The notes: generated by a model from the sequence alone, not told the origin. DNA of 64,000 nt from Saccharibacter sp. 17.LH.SD (GCF_009834805.1 NZ_WVHO01000010.1:1-64000); one strand, 5' to 3'; shown: positions 34,920 to 45,070, numbered from the stretch's first letter. Program-made: numbers and translations.

Positions 34920-35537
34920 TTAGTCCTGTTTTTCGAAAGCACCAGCAATGCGCAATGTCACGGCATCGCTCACGTAAGGAACATACATTTTTACGCCAAA
35001 GTCGCTGCGCTTAATGGTACCTGTTGCTTCAAAGCCTGTTGTGTACTTCTTGTCGAGTGCGTTAACACCTGCGCCAATGAAGTGAACTTTCAATGTTTCT
35101 GGCTTTGTAACACCATGAAGTGTCAGGTTACCGGTCACAATGGCATCGTTCTTGCTCACGCGACGAACGGATGTTGATTCAAATGTAGCATTTGGATACT
35201 GAGCCGCATCGAACCACTGGTTGCCCTTAAGTTCTTCGGTCAGCTTGGCGCTTGTTGTTTGGATGGAATCAACAGGGATCGTAACAGACAGTTTGCCTTG
35301 TGCAGGGTTCTTTGCATCAAGTTGCAACGTACCAGAAACGTTTGAGAACAGACCCTGATAGTTCGTGAACCCGAAGTGAAGAACCGAGAAGCTCACCTGT
35401 GTGTGGCCTGGCTCAACATTATAGGTGCCGGACTGAACCTGGCTTGGGTTGGTGACAACCTGAGCAGAAGCTGAATGTGGAACGGCAGAGGCAACAGCAA
35501 GGGCTGCGAGAGGAAGAAGGAAAAAACGGGTTTTCAT
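34920..35537 (-). CDS. YceI family periplasmic protein, first copy
   Basis: A protein of 205 residues with a signal peptide (MKTRFFLLPLAALAVASAVPHSASA) and the YceI fold (YNVEPGHTQVSFSVLHFGFTN, LFSNVSGTLQLDA, ITGNLTLHG-like VTGNLTLHGVTKPETL). It is only moderately similar to the second copy. It begins the YceI, cytochrome b561, YceI operon. Confidence 0.92.
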   Translation of the reverse strand: MKTRFFLLPLAALAVASAVPHSASAQVVTNPSQVQSGTYNVEPGHTQVSFSVLHFGFTNYQGLFSNVSGTLQLDAKNPAQGKLSVTIPVDSIQTTSAKLTEELKGNQWFDAAQYPNATFESTSVRRVSKNDAIVTGNLTLHGVTKPETLKVHFIGAGVNALDKKYTTGFEATGTIKRSDFGVKMYVPYVSDAVTLRIAGAFEKQD

Positions 35538-35842
35538 AAAAAAACTCTTTATTCTAAATGTTCAACACAGAGACACACCTGATTGTTCTTTCCGGGGTTA
35601 ACCGAAAAATCGATAATGCGTCCTCGATGATTAAGAGGTAGGGGAAACTTAACTGGGAGTAAACAGCAACGAGAGAAATTCATTGTTTCCAATTTGTACC
35701 AGTATCACGTGCTGAAAAACTTCCTTCTATCAGAGAGTTAACACTCTTTTGTTGCAAAGATAGAATGTAAAAAGACCGAAAAGAATGGCGTAAAAGTAGG
35801 AAAAATGACATTCTTTCACGCTGTTTATTCGAGAGCTTATGC

Positions 35843-37675
35843 TTAAAAAAACTGGATATGAGATTTAAACCCAAGCATAGCGGCATCCTTTAAACGCCGC
35901 TGCATTCCTGGATTAAAATAATATTGAAAATCCGGGGCAAACATCACACCCGGCATTACGTGGATACGATAGGTCGCTTCAAGTATGGCTCCCCAGCGTT
36001 GCACACCGTAAGATCCCCATAAAAGTGGTGCCCCGCCTGTTTGGTAAATGGGATTTCCTGCCGCTGGCGCCATCCCATGCTCAATTTGGAAACGTTGCGC
36101 ACGACGTGTGAAGCGGCTCGACCCTGTATAGGAAAAAGCAACACCGATAGTATCAAGCGGGCGAGCAGGCCAGAACCCTGTATCAACGAGGCCGAAAGCA
36201 TACAGCTTACCACGCATAGCAATGTCAGGTTTGTTCCAATAAGCATCGGCAAAGGCAATCAGGCCGCCACCTTCTTTGTCTTTTGTATGATGCCGAAAGA
36301 TCATTTGATCAGCCAACAACCACATCCCCCAACCAAAGCGATGCACATTTCCGGTGCCTGGAATAGCCTGACCAGCACCCCAGCATGTGGGGCAATCTGG
36401 AATAGATAGGCGTGCTTCGTCTCCATGGCGTCGCCTTGGTGGATTATAGACGCCTAAATAATGATTGGATGTATCTGGAGCAAAGCCGAACTTGTAATGC
36501 CCTTGTAAATTATCTCTACCAAATCGAGGTTCCCAGCCCACTTCTACCGGAGTGAGAACCCCATTGATATTGGCACCATTAAATTTGAAGCCTGTCCGAT
36601 TTTCACGAACGCCATAAATGCCGCGTTCTGGGAAATAGACTCCGACCTGAATGTATGTAGTGTTCGTCGGACGCGCACGAACACGAATAGCCCATGATGA
36701 TTGCGGGTATGATGACCGTGTATAGTTATCTGTGGCGGTTTTAGGGTTTCCACAAAAAGAATTATTTTCAAAGTTACAGTAAATAGGGCTGTTGCTAAAA
36801 TCACTCAGCATGGACATACGTCCAGCGGCGATATTTAGGCGCCCCCCCCACAATGTTTCTTCACCATAAAGAAAGACAAGATGGAAGAAGACATTTCCAC
36901 CACCACCATAAATTTCCTGGCTTGGGTTTACATTATCTCCAAACATTTTACTGGCCGAAATACCATAACGGCCGACACCAATCATATGTGTTTGAAATCC
37001 AGGGATACCGGCCAGTTTATACCAGTCAATATCATTCTCAAAGCTATATTGCCCTGTGTTAGAAGAGCCTTGCTTTAAGCCTAAACCTCTCGTCTGTTTT
37101 GTGATAGCTCCAGAAAACTCATTTGTCGTATCCAGCATAATAGCGACGCCACGTTGCCTTAACCACGTATTCCAACGCATATCGGGCAGTAAAGATTCGG
37201 GGTGGGGCAAGGGAGGCCCGTCATCACTCGAAGCGGCTTTTGAATTGAAAGGAATATCTACACGATCCATCAACTCATGGCCATTCTCACCATAGGCTCC
37301 AAATTCTTCATTAGGATAGTTTGAATAAGCTTTTGGATGATCATTGATCTTAACGGGAGTAAGAGAACTAGGCGATAAATGGGAAGCCTCTCTCTTTGGA
37401 ATACCTCGTCTTGATGGAATAAATATATGGCGTTTTTGGTTATAGTGCTGCGTCATGTGGTCACGACGCTCCGATAAGGCGTGTGACCTCTGACTTCGGT
37501 TCGATGTTAGAACTTCAACTGCGTGCGAAGAGTCTGTTCCATGAGCAGGAGAAATGGCTGACGATAAACTCAACAGGCACAGACAGATTTTGTAGGGCCA
37601 TACTCGTCTTTCGGGGAAAATACTCTTCTTAGTCCCGGTGCAGCGCGAAGGACGTACTTCAATAGATACTGCCAT
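35843..37675 (-). CDS. Carbohydrate-selective porin (OprB family), second copy
   Basis: A protein of 610 residues with a signal segment (YKICLCLLSLSSAISPAHG, about 28 to 46) and a long, low-complexity N-terminal extension (about 47 to 160) before the OprB barrel, which shows YKLAGIPGFQTHMIGVGRYG, NIAAGRMSMLSDFSNSPIYCNF and FKSHIQFF at the end. It takes up sugars through the outer membrane. Together with the 32079 copy it flanks the YceI operon. Confidence 0.85.
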   Translation of the reverse strand: MAVSIEVRPSRCTGTKKSIFPERRVWPYKICLCLLSLSSAISPAHGTDSSHAVEVLTSNRSQRSHALSERRDHMTQHYNQKRHIFIPSRRGIPKREASHLSPSSLTPVKINDHPKAYSNYPNEEFGAYGENGHELMDRVDIPFNSKAASSDDGPPLPHPESLLPDMRWNTWLRQRGVAIMLDTTNEFSGAITKQTRGLGLKQGSSNTGQYSFENDIDWYKLAGIPGFQTHMIGVGRYGISASKMFGDNVNPSQEIYGGGGNVFFHLVFLYGEETLWGGRLNIAAGRMSMLSDFSNSPIYCNFENNSFCGNPKTATDNYTRSSYPQSSWAIRVRARPTNTTYIQVGVYFPERGIYGVRENRTGFKFNGANINGVLTPVEVGWEPRFGRDNLQGHYKFGFAPDTSNHYLGVYNPPRRRHGDEARLSIPDCPTCWGAGQAIPGTGNVHRFGWGMWLLADQMIFRHHTKDKEGGGLIAFADAYWNKPDIAMRGKLYAFGLVDTGFWPARPLDTIGVAFSYTGSSRFTRRAQRFQIEHGMAPAAGNPIYQTGGAPLLWGSYGVQRWGAILEATYRIHVMPGVMFAPDFQYYFNPGMQRRLKDAAMLGFKSHIQFF

Positions 37676-38038
37676 TTCTCAAGCCCCCAACAGAACGACT
37701 CTGCTTTAATGGAGAGGGATTATAAAATAAAATTTATACCTGTCATAAAAAATCATGAAACTTAGGAAATTATATCTCATTCCTTGATAAAAGCCTCTAA
37801 AAAAGCAAATTCTCATCAATCAAAATAACAGGCTGATAATGTCTGAATTTTTGGAGATTCTCAGGCATCTACACGGAAAAAGTAAGCGTTTTGGATGCCT
37901 TCAGCAATGAGAAGACCATAAGTGATAACATATCAGTATTGCGCCTACGTCAAACAATCTATTTTCATAGACGCCAGCAAATGTGAACACGATATGCTCA
38001 ATAAGTAATTTTATTCTGTTTCCGTGGAAGGGACTCTC
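37676..38038. other. Intergenic region upstream of OprB, no gene seen
   Basis: This 363-base stretch contains no credible open frame. It should hold the promoter of the second OprB gene, but no clear boxes stand out. Confidence 0.4.
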
Positions 38039-38072
38039 AGGACCTCTCCTTATTTTAAGAAGGAGAGGTCCT
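38039..38072 (-). terminator. Strong hairpin downstream of the Hint gene
   Basis: A perfect 13-base stem (AGGACCTCTCCTT and AAGGAGAGGTCCT) lies 27 bases after the stop codon of the Hint gene. The T run is weak, but the stem is strong. Confidence 0.6.
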
Positions 38073-38098
38073 GAGGAGAGGTTATACTTTATGCACTC

Positions 38099-39739
38099 TT
38101 AAGCGCGCAGGAGCGAGGCAGACACTGTATCCTGGAAAGGTCCCTCTTTTCCCTCTGTGCTTGCAAGATAGGGGCCCGCCTGCAAAATATGTACGCTTAA
38201 CACCCGTGAAACGGCAGATCTCTCAACAGGTAAAAGCGCAGCGCCATTGGTCCAGCGGCAATGTGATTCTTCCATAACATCCCACCCAGGCAAGGACGCA
38301 TCATGGAAGGGAGCTTCAATTTCCGTGTAATCAGTTCGCTGGAACAGACGAATATCATCGATCAAAACACCAAGGTTCCGTCGGTCATCTACGAAAGGTC
38401 CGATGACCTCTGAAGGACGCGCCGTCCGTGAGATAAGCTGAACCTGATCAATATTCTCAGGTAAATGGAAGAGATAATGATCATTCCGAACACGGTAGGG
38501 GCGAATAACGTCACCGGCCTCCGTCACCAAGTGAAGGTCAGGATCATTCACTGTCGCAGGGGTGGAATAATGAACACCTGCGCGCTGTGCAATCTCCTGC
38601 CAAACAGGCTCTACAACGTTACGGCTTGTCTCAAGAGGGGCGGCAGCATCACGCTCCCATGTCTTGACATATTGCTCGGACAGTTCTGATGAGTGCGCAT
38701 TAATTTGCGCAACCACGTTGAACATCTTCCGAGACCCCGTGTCCAGATAGGTCTCAGAGAGGGCATCATTCGCCCAGACGACAGCATGCTCTTCCGTTTC
38801 GATATGATAAATATCATACTCGGTGACGTCTTCCTGATAAGCAATCGACACACCATTGACGAGCATCCGCACAGGGATGAACATCCCATTCAGGAACATA
38901 CAATGTTCAGGAGTGACGAACAGATCCTGAGACGGAACCCCATCTGCAAGAGCATCTTTTTTGATGCACACAGGGTAATCAACAAAACCATTATGCGCAT
39001 TAGGGCGCACATAAAGATGTTTTTTCCCTACCCAGCGAAGAGGGTGTTCTTCTGCCTTGCCATTCTGATAGGTCAGAACAGTGTCGCCCTCCTTGAGTGT
39101 TTCAACGGGTACGTCGCCGCGTGGGGTACGAATTAAAGACCCGGCTAAATAGCAAGGTTTAAATGGCTTAGTAGGATTAGGGTTATTCGGGTTGTTATTT
39201 GTCCCTCCAGGAATATTTTCCTCTGTAAATCTAAGATTATCCAGAGTATAGATATCCGGTCTTCTCCATCCCCCATAGTAATGGGTGATAGTTTTCCCCA
39301 CATACTTACTTACATCAGCACTTGAATTGGCAAACATGTACCAATCATGGTCAGAGCCATAATTAGGACCTAGAGGATTACCAAAAAAATCAGTTCCCCC
39401 CGGTACCGATACAGGAGTGTAACTCTGAACAATGACAACGTTAGGATCGTTGGATGAGAATTCTCGAGAAATAGGGAAACTCACTACGTTCCCATTACCA
39501 TAATCAATAGTCGCCGTATTCCCGCCTGTCTGAGGGTCATTAGGCGAAATGGTAACGGTAGCAACAGCGACGGTATTCCCATTCGATCCCAGTACGTACT
39601 GCGCCTCACCTTGATAGTAAGGGTTATCGCTCGGGAGGGTCGTGTAACCAGGTGTAACTCCCTGCTCAGTATACCCAGCTTTGAGCTTGAAAACGGTATA
39701 CTGGTGCGGCTGTTGGTCTGTAGGTAAAACTGATGGCAC
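38099..39739 (-). CDS. Hint-domain protein (Hedgehog/intein-type)
   Basis: A protein of 546 residues. After an unassigned beta-rich N-terminal part (about 1 to 190) comes a Hint domain: CYLAGSLIRTPRGDVPVETLKEGD with the nucleophilic Cys, the WVGKKHLYVRP strand, then DLFVTPEHCMFLNGMFIP and YHIETEEHAVVWANDALSETY. The C-terminal 200 residues are unassigned. Hint domains can self-cleave, but in many bacteria Hint_2-type proteins are large surface or secreted proteins with no exported toxin. No signal peptide is seen. Confidence 0.8.
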   Translation of the reverse strand: MPSVLPTDQQPHQYTVFKLKAGYTEQGVTPGYTTLPSDNPYYQGEAQYVLGSNGNTVAVATVTISPNDPQTGGNTATIDYGNGNVVSFPISREFSSNDPNVVIVQSYTPVSVPGGTDFFGNPLGPNYGSDHDWYMFANSSADVSKYVGKTITHYYGGWRRPDIYTLDNLRFTEENIPGGTNNNPNNPNPTKPFKPCYLAGSLIRTPRGDVPVETLKEGDTVLTYQNGKAEEHPLRWVGKKHLYVRPNAHNGFVDYPVCIKKDALADGVPSQDLFVTPEHCMFLNGMFIPVRMLVNGVSIAYQEDVTEYDIYHIETEEHAVVWANDALSETYLDTGSRKMFNVVAQINAHSSELSEQYVKTWERDAAAPLETSRNVVEPVWQEIAQRAGVHYSTPATVNDPDLHLVTEAGDVIRPYRVRNDHYLFHLPENIDQVQLISRTARPSEVIGPFVDDRRNLGVLIDDIRLFQRTDYTEIEAPFHDASLPGWDVMEESHCRWTNGAALLPVERSAVSRVLSVHILQAGPYLASTEGKEGPFQDTVSASLLRA

Positions 39740-40056
39740 GAGGAACTCCCCAACAATAACAAATTTCGCTTAGGCTAAGAGGTCACTTTGTCTCTAATAT
39801 GACGAAGATCAACTAAAGTTTCTTCGACTAAAGGCCAAAACTAAACAGATAGCTTGCAGGTTGATCCGTTTTCCAAATTTGGCAGCCTCCTACGTACTCC
39901 TTTTATCGCGATTGGGAAGGTAAATCAAATTTTTTTTATTAATAAGTTGTTATAATTGTATTTAATTATAACGAATCTGCCCTTTTGTAGGGGAAAGTCC
40001 GGCAGCCTCCGGGAATGCGGGAATGATGTTTCGGTGACTGCCGGTATGTCACATGT
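39740..40056. other. Intergenic region with small inverted repeat, no gene seen
   Basis: This 317-base stretch holds no credible frame. An inverted repeat (CCGGCAG at 39999, CTGCCGG at 40038) lies just beyond the stop of the oxidoreductase gene and may be a terminator. Confidence 0.4.
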
Positions 40057-41115
40057 TTATGAAAGCGTCGGGTAGTCTGTGTAACCCTTTTCCGCACCAC
40101 CATAATAAGTCGCGTGGTCCGCTTGATTAAGAGGAGCGTTCGCTTTTAGGCGAGCAAGGAGGTCTGGGTTTGCCAGAATCAGCTGGCCGTAAGCCTCCAT
40201 ATCCACAAGGCCACTCGCGACATCCTTCCCAATTTCTTCACGAGGGTGCCCCGGACGATTAAGAATGAACGTACCCGCCCAGTTTTTGCGGACATATGCC
40301 AAAAGCTCTTCATTTCCTTGATGCATAATATGCACATAGGAAAGGTTCAGCTTATTCAGTTTCTCAATGAGGTAATGATAGAGATCCGCATAATCTGGGC
40401 CTTCATTAATGCCCCAGAGCGTTGTCCCTGGTGCAAAACGAATGCCTGTGCGGTCAGCCCCAATTTCTTCAGCAATGGCTGTCGCGATTTCAATGGCAAA
40501 GCGAGCACGATTTTCGATCGATCCACCATATTCGTCCGTGCGGGTATTCGCGCTTGGAGCGAAGAATTGCTGAATCAAATAGGCATTAGCGGCATGGATC
40601 TCCACACCATCTGCGCCAGCTTCAATCGCACATTTTGCAGCATGGCGGAAATCCTGAACTGTTTGACGGATCTCCTCGATACTCAGAGCGCGCGGGGTCG
40701 GGATATCCTGCATCCCTTTAGCTGTAAACATCCCTGTACCGGGGGCGATAGCTGAAGGAGCCACAGGCTGACGATGGTGAGGTGTGTTGTCAGGATGGCT
40801 CATACGGCCAGCATGCATCAGCTGGATATAAATATGTCCACCTTTTGCATGAACAGCAGAGGTAACTTTTTTCCACCCTTCAATATGCTCTTTGGTATAA
40901 ATGCCTGGCGTCATGAGATAGCCTTGCCCGTCGGCAGATGGCTGTGTTCCTTCCGCGATGATAAGGCCAACACTTGCACGTTGTGCATAATACTCAGCCG
41001 CCAATGGCCCTGGTGTCCCATCGAATTGCGCACGGCTACGCGTCATAGGCGCCATGACGAAGCGATTGGGGAGGGTAGCTTTGCCCAACGTAACTGGTTG
41101 CCAAATATCTGTCAT
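40057..41115 (-). CDS. Old yellow enzyme-type alkene reductase (NemA-like)
   Basis: A protein of 352 residues, an FMN-binding TIM barrel: NRFVMAPMTRSRA, the HxxN-type substrate residues in IHAANAYLIQQFFAPSANTRTDEYGGSIENRARF, and LANPDLLARLKANAPL near the end. It reduces alpha,beta-unsaturated carbonyls and nitro compounds using NAD(P)H. The length is usual for the family. Confidence 0.93.
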   Translation of the reverse strand: MTDIWQPVTLGKATLPNRFVMAPMTRSRAQFDGTPGPLAAEYYAQRASVGLIIAEGTQPSADGQGYLMTPGIYTKEHIEGWKKVTSAVHAKGGHIYIQLMHAGRMSHPDNTPHHRQPVAPSAIAPGTGMFTAKGMQDIPTPRALSIEEIRQTVQDFRHAAKCAIEAGADGVEIHAANAYLIQQFFAPSANTRTDEYGGSIENRARFAIEIATAIAEEIGADRTGIRFAPGTTLWGINEGPDYADLYHYLIEKLNKLNLSYVHIMHQGNEELLAYVRKNWAGTFILNRPGHPREEIGKDVASGLVDMEAYGQLILANPDLLARLKANAPLNQADHATYYGGAEKGYTDYPTLS

Positions 41116-41713
41116 AATACGTAATACTCCTTAGTCAGCATCACACCTCAACAGAGGTTGTTCTGTTGGCATGATGCATGCGTAGCTGTTGCCGTCAGAA
41201 TTGTTTCCCTAAAAATCGCGAAGAAATCACTTAAGAGAGGAAATGATCCAAACATTATGAATAACATGCTTTTGTAAAAGCCATTTCCTGAACCAACAGC
41301 GTGCACTCATTCAAGTGTAATGCCCCTTAGGAGAGGTATGCAAGGGATGTTGTTATATTATTAAATTTCTCTGTTTCTAGATGGTTTTGTCTTTACGAGA
41401 GATATGAAAGAAATTTATTTCTATATCGTAACTATTTTAATAAAAATAATCGTATATGGAATAAATTAATTTATCGGGTGCATTATATCACAGATTCATA
41501 CGTAATATTGAAAGTAGGCAGATAAATTTTCTGTTCGCAAAAATAAATAATTGACAATATAACTATCATAATTACGGGGAAGATCCGTTTGTGACCATCA
41601 AATTTTGGCCGCATATTTCTATCACTATTAAGCAGGTGCCTAGGTATTTATGGGCACCTGCTTCCCTGTTACCATTATATACAGGGTGTGATTATTAAAC
41701 CTAATATCTACGA
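41116..41713. other. Intergenic region with hairpin after the dextranase gene
   Basis: This 598-base AT-rich stretch holds no gene. A perfect 11-base hairpin (AAGCAGGTGCC at 41630 to 41640, GGCACCTGCTT at 41653 to 41663) lies about 50 bases beyond the dextranase stop and is likely its terminator. The part near 41116 should hold the promoter of the oxidoreductase gene. Confidence 0.5.
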
Positions 41714-43669
41714 TTATGGTGTTTCATAATCGCTATTGGCTACGTTATTTTCCAACCAGACCATATCCCAGAATTTAAGGGAGGGTAGTGTAAAGATAAT
41801 GTAGCTTCCTGAACGATCTTGATATTTAGTGTAGGCCAGTCTGATAGGTGCACCATGGTTTATGTCAGGGCTAGCCGTGTAAAGGTCGCCAATTACGCCC
41901 CCCGCTGTCACATACATTTTGAGCTTAAGAGGCCCCGTTTTGATCGGGTCGGCGGCATTAGCAGCATTATCGTTTACGTCATGAAAGGAGGCTGTGCTCA
42001 TCTGCTGATAATTTAACAAGTGCAGAATATCAAAGCCGCTACGATGGTTCTGGAAGAGCCAAACTTTCCCAGCTGTTGCTGTTGTGCTCCCTATTGCCCC
42101 CGATAGAAGAGAGGGTGAAGAAGCAGTAGATGCATGAATGTTTAAGCGTAGAAGTTTCTCATACGCTACCCCAAAATTCTGGTAGTCATATTCGCTTTGT
42201 ACCATATCTGGCTTCGGGCTGGCTAAGTTACCAATTGGGTAATCATCATTGCTGATGAAGCGTGCACCATCCCCAGCTTGCTGCTGGCCATCCACGATCC
42301 ACGCATGATGGGCACCAGTCGCCAGAATAGTTGCTTCTTGATAGAGAACACCCGGCGTATTGAACGTGCAGAGTTTTGGGCCTCCATTGATAGAACATTC
42401 TTTAGAAACTGAAAATATTTTATTCAGTCCCATATCCCAATCGAGGCCAATATTATTGGGCTTACGATCAGCCCATCCCCAAACCTGCCGCGCTTTGGTC
42501 AGAAAATCTCCAAACGTACTAATATCGGACCAATTGTTCCATCTCTCTGTGAAATGATAGGCCTCGCGACCAGATTGAACCAGATCCTGCTCGTTATAAG
42601 AGCCCGCAGGGTTTAGAACTAGTGGTCCTTTTATATAATTTTGAAACGTTTTCAAAGATGAAGAATAAGCCGTATCCATAACAATACGGTTACCTGACCA
42701 ATCCCAAAGCGCCGTGTTGATAGTACCATATGTATCTACAAACAGGCCATCAAACCCAAGATGACTCTGCATTAATTTAGCTTGCTGCCCCCAATAACGC
42801 TGCCACGCAACATTATTGGGGTTCATATAAGCAATGTTTGATTTACCCGTACTGGGAAATTTGAAAAGATCAGCTATTGTACATTTGGATCCACAAGCAC
42901 GTGTGAACATGCCCCATGAAAGCAGCACATTAGAACCATCCCGAGTAAAATCCGGTGCAATACCATAGTTCACTGCGTAGAGTGGCATATACATGAGTGT
43001 TCCCATGTGGAAGAATTTTGCTGCAGCGATATGTTTTTTGATCAGGTCTACACTAATACTCTCATTATCCCCATTGACCCATGATTTCCCTTTAATCCAT
43101 GGCTTATGCCACCGATAGAGCATATTATAGAGTTGCAGATTATTACATTTGTACGCGTTCAAGCTCTGAACATCAGCATGTGGGGTACTAAACATATAGG
43201 GCTTCCATCCACCCCAATTCGTAAAGGCACCAACAACCCAGCATTGCCGGGGATAAGTCCACCAATCAGAGGAAACATCAAAGGCCCCAGCTTCCTGATC
43301 CAGTTGATGTCCCTTTTGATCAGCAGCAATCAAATTGACAAAATAACCCTGCCAATTTGTATGATAGGAGGGGAACTGAAGTTCTGCCGTTGTGGTCGCT
43401 CCAGCTGCTAATCTGGAAATCATAACGGATACAGGTTTGCCTACCGGTACGCCACGACCCGTCACTGTCCCCGTGATCGTTCCTGTAAAGGGCGCCCCTG
43501 TCCGGTTAGTCAGTGTCACGAACATTCGAGGCTGCTCGCTGCCGCGGTAATGTGAAAGATCGGTATTTACCGATTGGATGAGCGCGCCTGACAGGTGAGG
43601 CTCAGCATGAGCTAATCCTCCGATAAAAAAGAAAGGTAATGACGTTAAAATACGTTTTATTACCTGCAT
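41714..43669 (-). CDS. Secreted GH66 dextranase-like glycoside hydrolase
   Basis: A protein of 651 residues with a signal peptide (MQVIKRILTSLPFFFIGGLAHA). After an immunoglobulin-like N-terminal domain, the GH66 barrel shows HLGFDGLFVDTYGTINTALWDW with the nucleophile Asp, and AYHFTERWNNWSD with the likely acid/base Glu. GH66 enzymes hydrolyse or transglycosylate dextran and related alpha-1,6-glucans. Many acetic acid bacteria make or meet such glucans. The gene lies between the right phage block and the host block, so its origin is uncertain. Confidence 0.85.
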   Translation of the reverse strand: MQVIKRILTSLPFFFIGGLAHAEPHLSGALIQSVNTDLSHYRGSEQPRMFVTLTNRTGAPFTGTITGTVTGRGVPVGKPVSVMISRLAAGATTTAELQFPSYHTNWQGYFVNLIAADQKGHQLDQEAGAFDVSSDWWTYPRQCWVVGAFTNWGGWKPYMFSTPHADVQSLNAYKCNNLQLYNMLYRWHKPWIKGKSWVNGDNESISVDLIKKHIAAAKFFHMGTLMYMPLYAVNYGIAPDFTRDGSNVLLSWGMFTRACGSKCTIADLFKFPSTGKSNIAYMNPNNVAWQRYWGQQAKLMQSHLGFDGLFVDTYGTINTALWDWSGNRIVMDTAYSSSLKTFQNYIKGPLVLNPAGSYNEQDLVQSGREAYHFTERWNNWSDISTFGDFLTKARQVWGWADRKPNNIGLDWDMGLNKIFSVSKECSINGGPKLCTFNTPGVLYQEATILATGAHHAWIVDGQQQAGDGARFISNDDYPIGNLASPKPDMVQSEYDYQNFGVAYEKLLRLNIHASTASSPSLLSGAIGSTTATAGKVWLFQNHRSGFDILHLLNYQQMSTASFHDVNDNAANAADPIKTGPLKLKMYVTAGGVIGDLYTASPDINHGAPIRLAYTKYQDRSGSYIIFTLPSLKFWDMVWLENNVANSDYETP

Positions 43670-44002
43670 GGCGTATCACCCCGATAGGTATCACCTGCGG
43701 CATCACCCCACATGGCGCGGGAAGTGAATGATGGCGCAGAGGTTAGAATATTGAAGGTTCGTATCAAGCTTCCGGTATCGATTTTTCTATTCCCAGACGC
43801 TTATACGTTAACCTAACTATTACCAACCTAAGAGGCAATATACATATTTTCACACGTGTTGAGTGAAATAGATGCTGGATTAAATTCCTTTATTCATCAT
43901 GTGGCTGTGCGCTATCTTTTATACTCATAACATCGTCTTAAATGTGCTATTAGGTTTCAAACAAACGGGTCGAAAATCATTAGACGTGATGAATTATTGT
44001 CC
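43670..44002. other. Spacer between dextranase and phage lysis genes
   Basis: This 333-base region holds no gene. It is where the distal edge of the right phage block should lie. I see no tRNA or direct repeat that would identify an attachment site. Confidence 0.4.
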
Positions 44003-44233
44003 TTAGATATCATTTTTCTGACATTCCGCCCGTATTTCCTGACGCAGCACCCCATAATCACGCATCATTACAGGAAGTTCCTGCATATTTTGATTGGTTT
44101 GAAGTTCCATAGCTGCTTGTTGTTGCTCTAATGCCGGATAGTTTATCAATGAAGGACAAAGAGGGGTGAAACGCGCAGATGTGCACCCCGAAGTGATGAG
44201 GAGTGCCCAAGCCACCCAAAACGCTTTCATCAA
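44003..44233 (-). CDS. Outer-membrane spanin lipoprotein (Rz1-like)
   Basis: A protein of 76 residues with a lipoprotein signal (MMKAFWVAWALLITSGC), where LITSGC is the lipobox, followed by a short helical part. It overlaps the previous gene by four bases. This layout, a small lipoprotein coupled to a one-helix coiled-coil protein, is that of o-spanin and i-spanin, which disrupt the outer membrane in lysis. Proline-rich spacing is less evident than in classic Rz1. Confidence 0.7.
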   Translation of the reverse strand: MMKAFWVAWALLITSGCTSARFTPLCPSLINYPALEQQQAAMELQTNQNMQELPVMMRDYGVLRQEIRAECQKNDI

Positions 44234-44463
44234 AACTTTCCTCTTTTTAGGAGAGTAAGAAGCTGAGTTGTATTGCGTATGCCATTTGCTTGAACGGCAT
44301 TCATTCGTTCTGTAGCCTGAGCCAGTTGTTCCATTTCAGAAGAGTGACGCTTACTTTCGGAAAGGCGTGCATTATTACGTCCTGAACGGTACATAAAAAT
44401 AAGCAAAGCCGATAAAAATGTAATAAGAACGAAAAAAACACTGACAATAAGATAAAGGCTCAT
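44230..44463 (-). CDS. Inner-membrane spanin (Rz-like)
   Basis: A protein of 77 residues with an N-terminal transmembrane segment (LYLIVSVFFVLITFLSALLIFMY) and a C-terminal coiled-coil part (RLSESKRHSSEMEQLAQATERMNAVQ). It overlaps the lipoprotein gene by four bases. The pair is a likely spanin system. It is shorter than most Rz proteins. Confidence 0.65.
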   Translation of the reverse strand: MSLYLIVSVFFVLITFLSALLIFMYRSGRNNARLSESKRHSSEMEQLAQATERMNAVQANGIRNTTQLLTLLKRGKF

Positions 44464-44506
44464 ATAACTCGCTTTTATAGAATTTTTCTTAAAGAAAATG
44501 GGTAAA

Positions 44507-44776
44507 TCAATGTTGAGATTTAGAGTGTATCACTTTTAGAATCTCATAAATTCCTCCTTCAGTTTCAGTAATACCTGTTTCCACACGCTGAATGGCTGCG
44601 AGAAGTGCATTCACGTCGTACTTTCCCGCAAGTAGGGGAACAAGTTCATCTCCCACAGAGCCAATGATGGTTGAAAGTGCATGGAGACGAAGTTTAGTAG
44701 TGGCACTCTCACTGGACTCAAGTGCACCATCAATAAGCGTATTAAGCCCGGTCATAACATCAGATACTGTTGTCAT
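44507..44776 (-). CDS. Small phage protein in lysis region, unknown
   Basis: A protein of 89 residues, helical and with no transmembrane segment (LNTLIDGALESSESATTKLRLHALSTIIGSVGDELV). It sits between holin-like and spanin-like genes. No family recognised. Confidence 0.55.
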   Translation of the reverse strand: MTTVSDVMTGLNTLIDGALESSESATTKLRLHALSTIIGSVGDELVPLLAGKYDVNALLAAIQRVETGITETEGGIYEILKVIHSKSQH

Positions 44777-44809
44777 ATCTATTTTCCTTTTATCATATGT
44801 CAGAGAATG

Positions 44810-45070
44810 TCACGTAGAGGGTGGCTCATCCTGTTGCCGTGTGCGATCAATTTCTTTGATGATGGCAGGTGTGACGACTTGTCCGATCAAACGTGCTGTT
44901 GAATTGTCAGGGAGAAGAGTTGGAAGCGCGGCAAGGAGCAATGTTGTGCTCATTCCAGGAGATAAAGCACCCGTAAGTGCTCCAGTAATTCCACCGACAA
45001 GAAGAGAGAACCCTGTTAGGGTCGTTGGCTGCTGCACCCATTGGCGCAATCGTGTAAGAATTTGAATCAT
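44810..45070 (-). CDS. Holin-like membrane protein
   Basis: A protein of 86 residues with hydrophobic segments GFSLLVGGITGALTGALSPGM and TLLLAALPTLLP and a charged C-terminus (DRTRQQDEPP). Size, topology and the position in the lysis region fit a holin. No known holin family motif was confirmed. Confidence 0.55.
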   Translation of the reverse strand: MIQILTRLRQWVQQPTTLTGFSLLVGGITGALTGALSPGMSTTLLLAALPTLLPDNSTARLIGQVVTPAIIKEIDRTRQQDEPPST

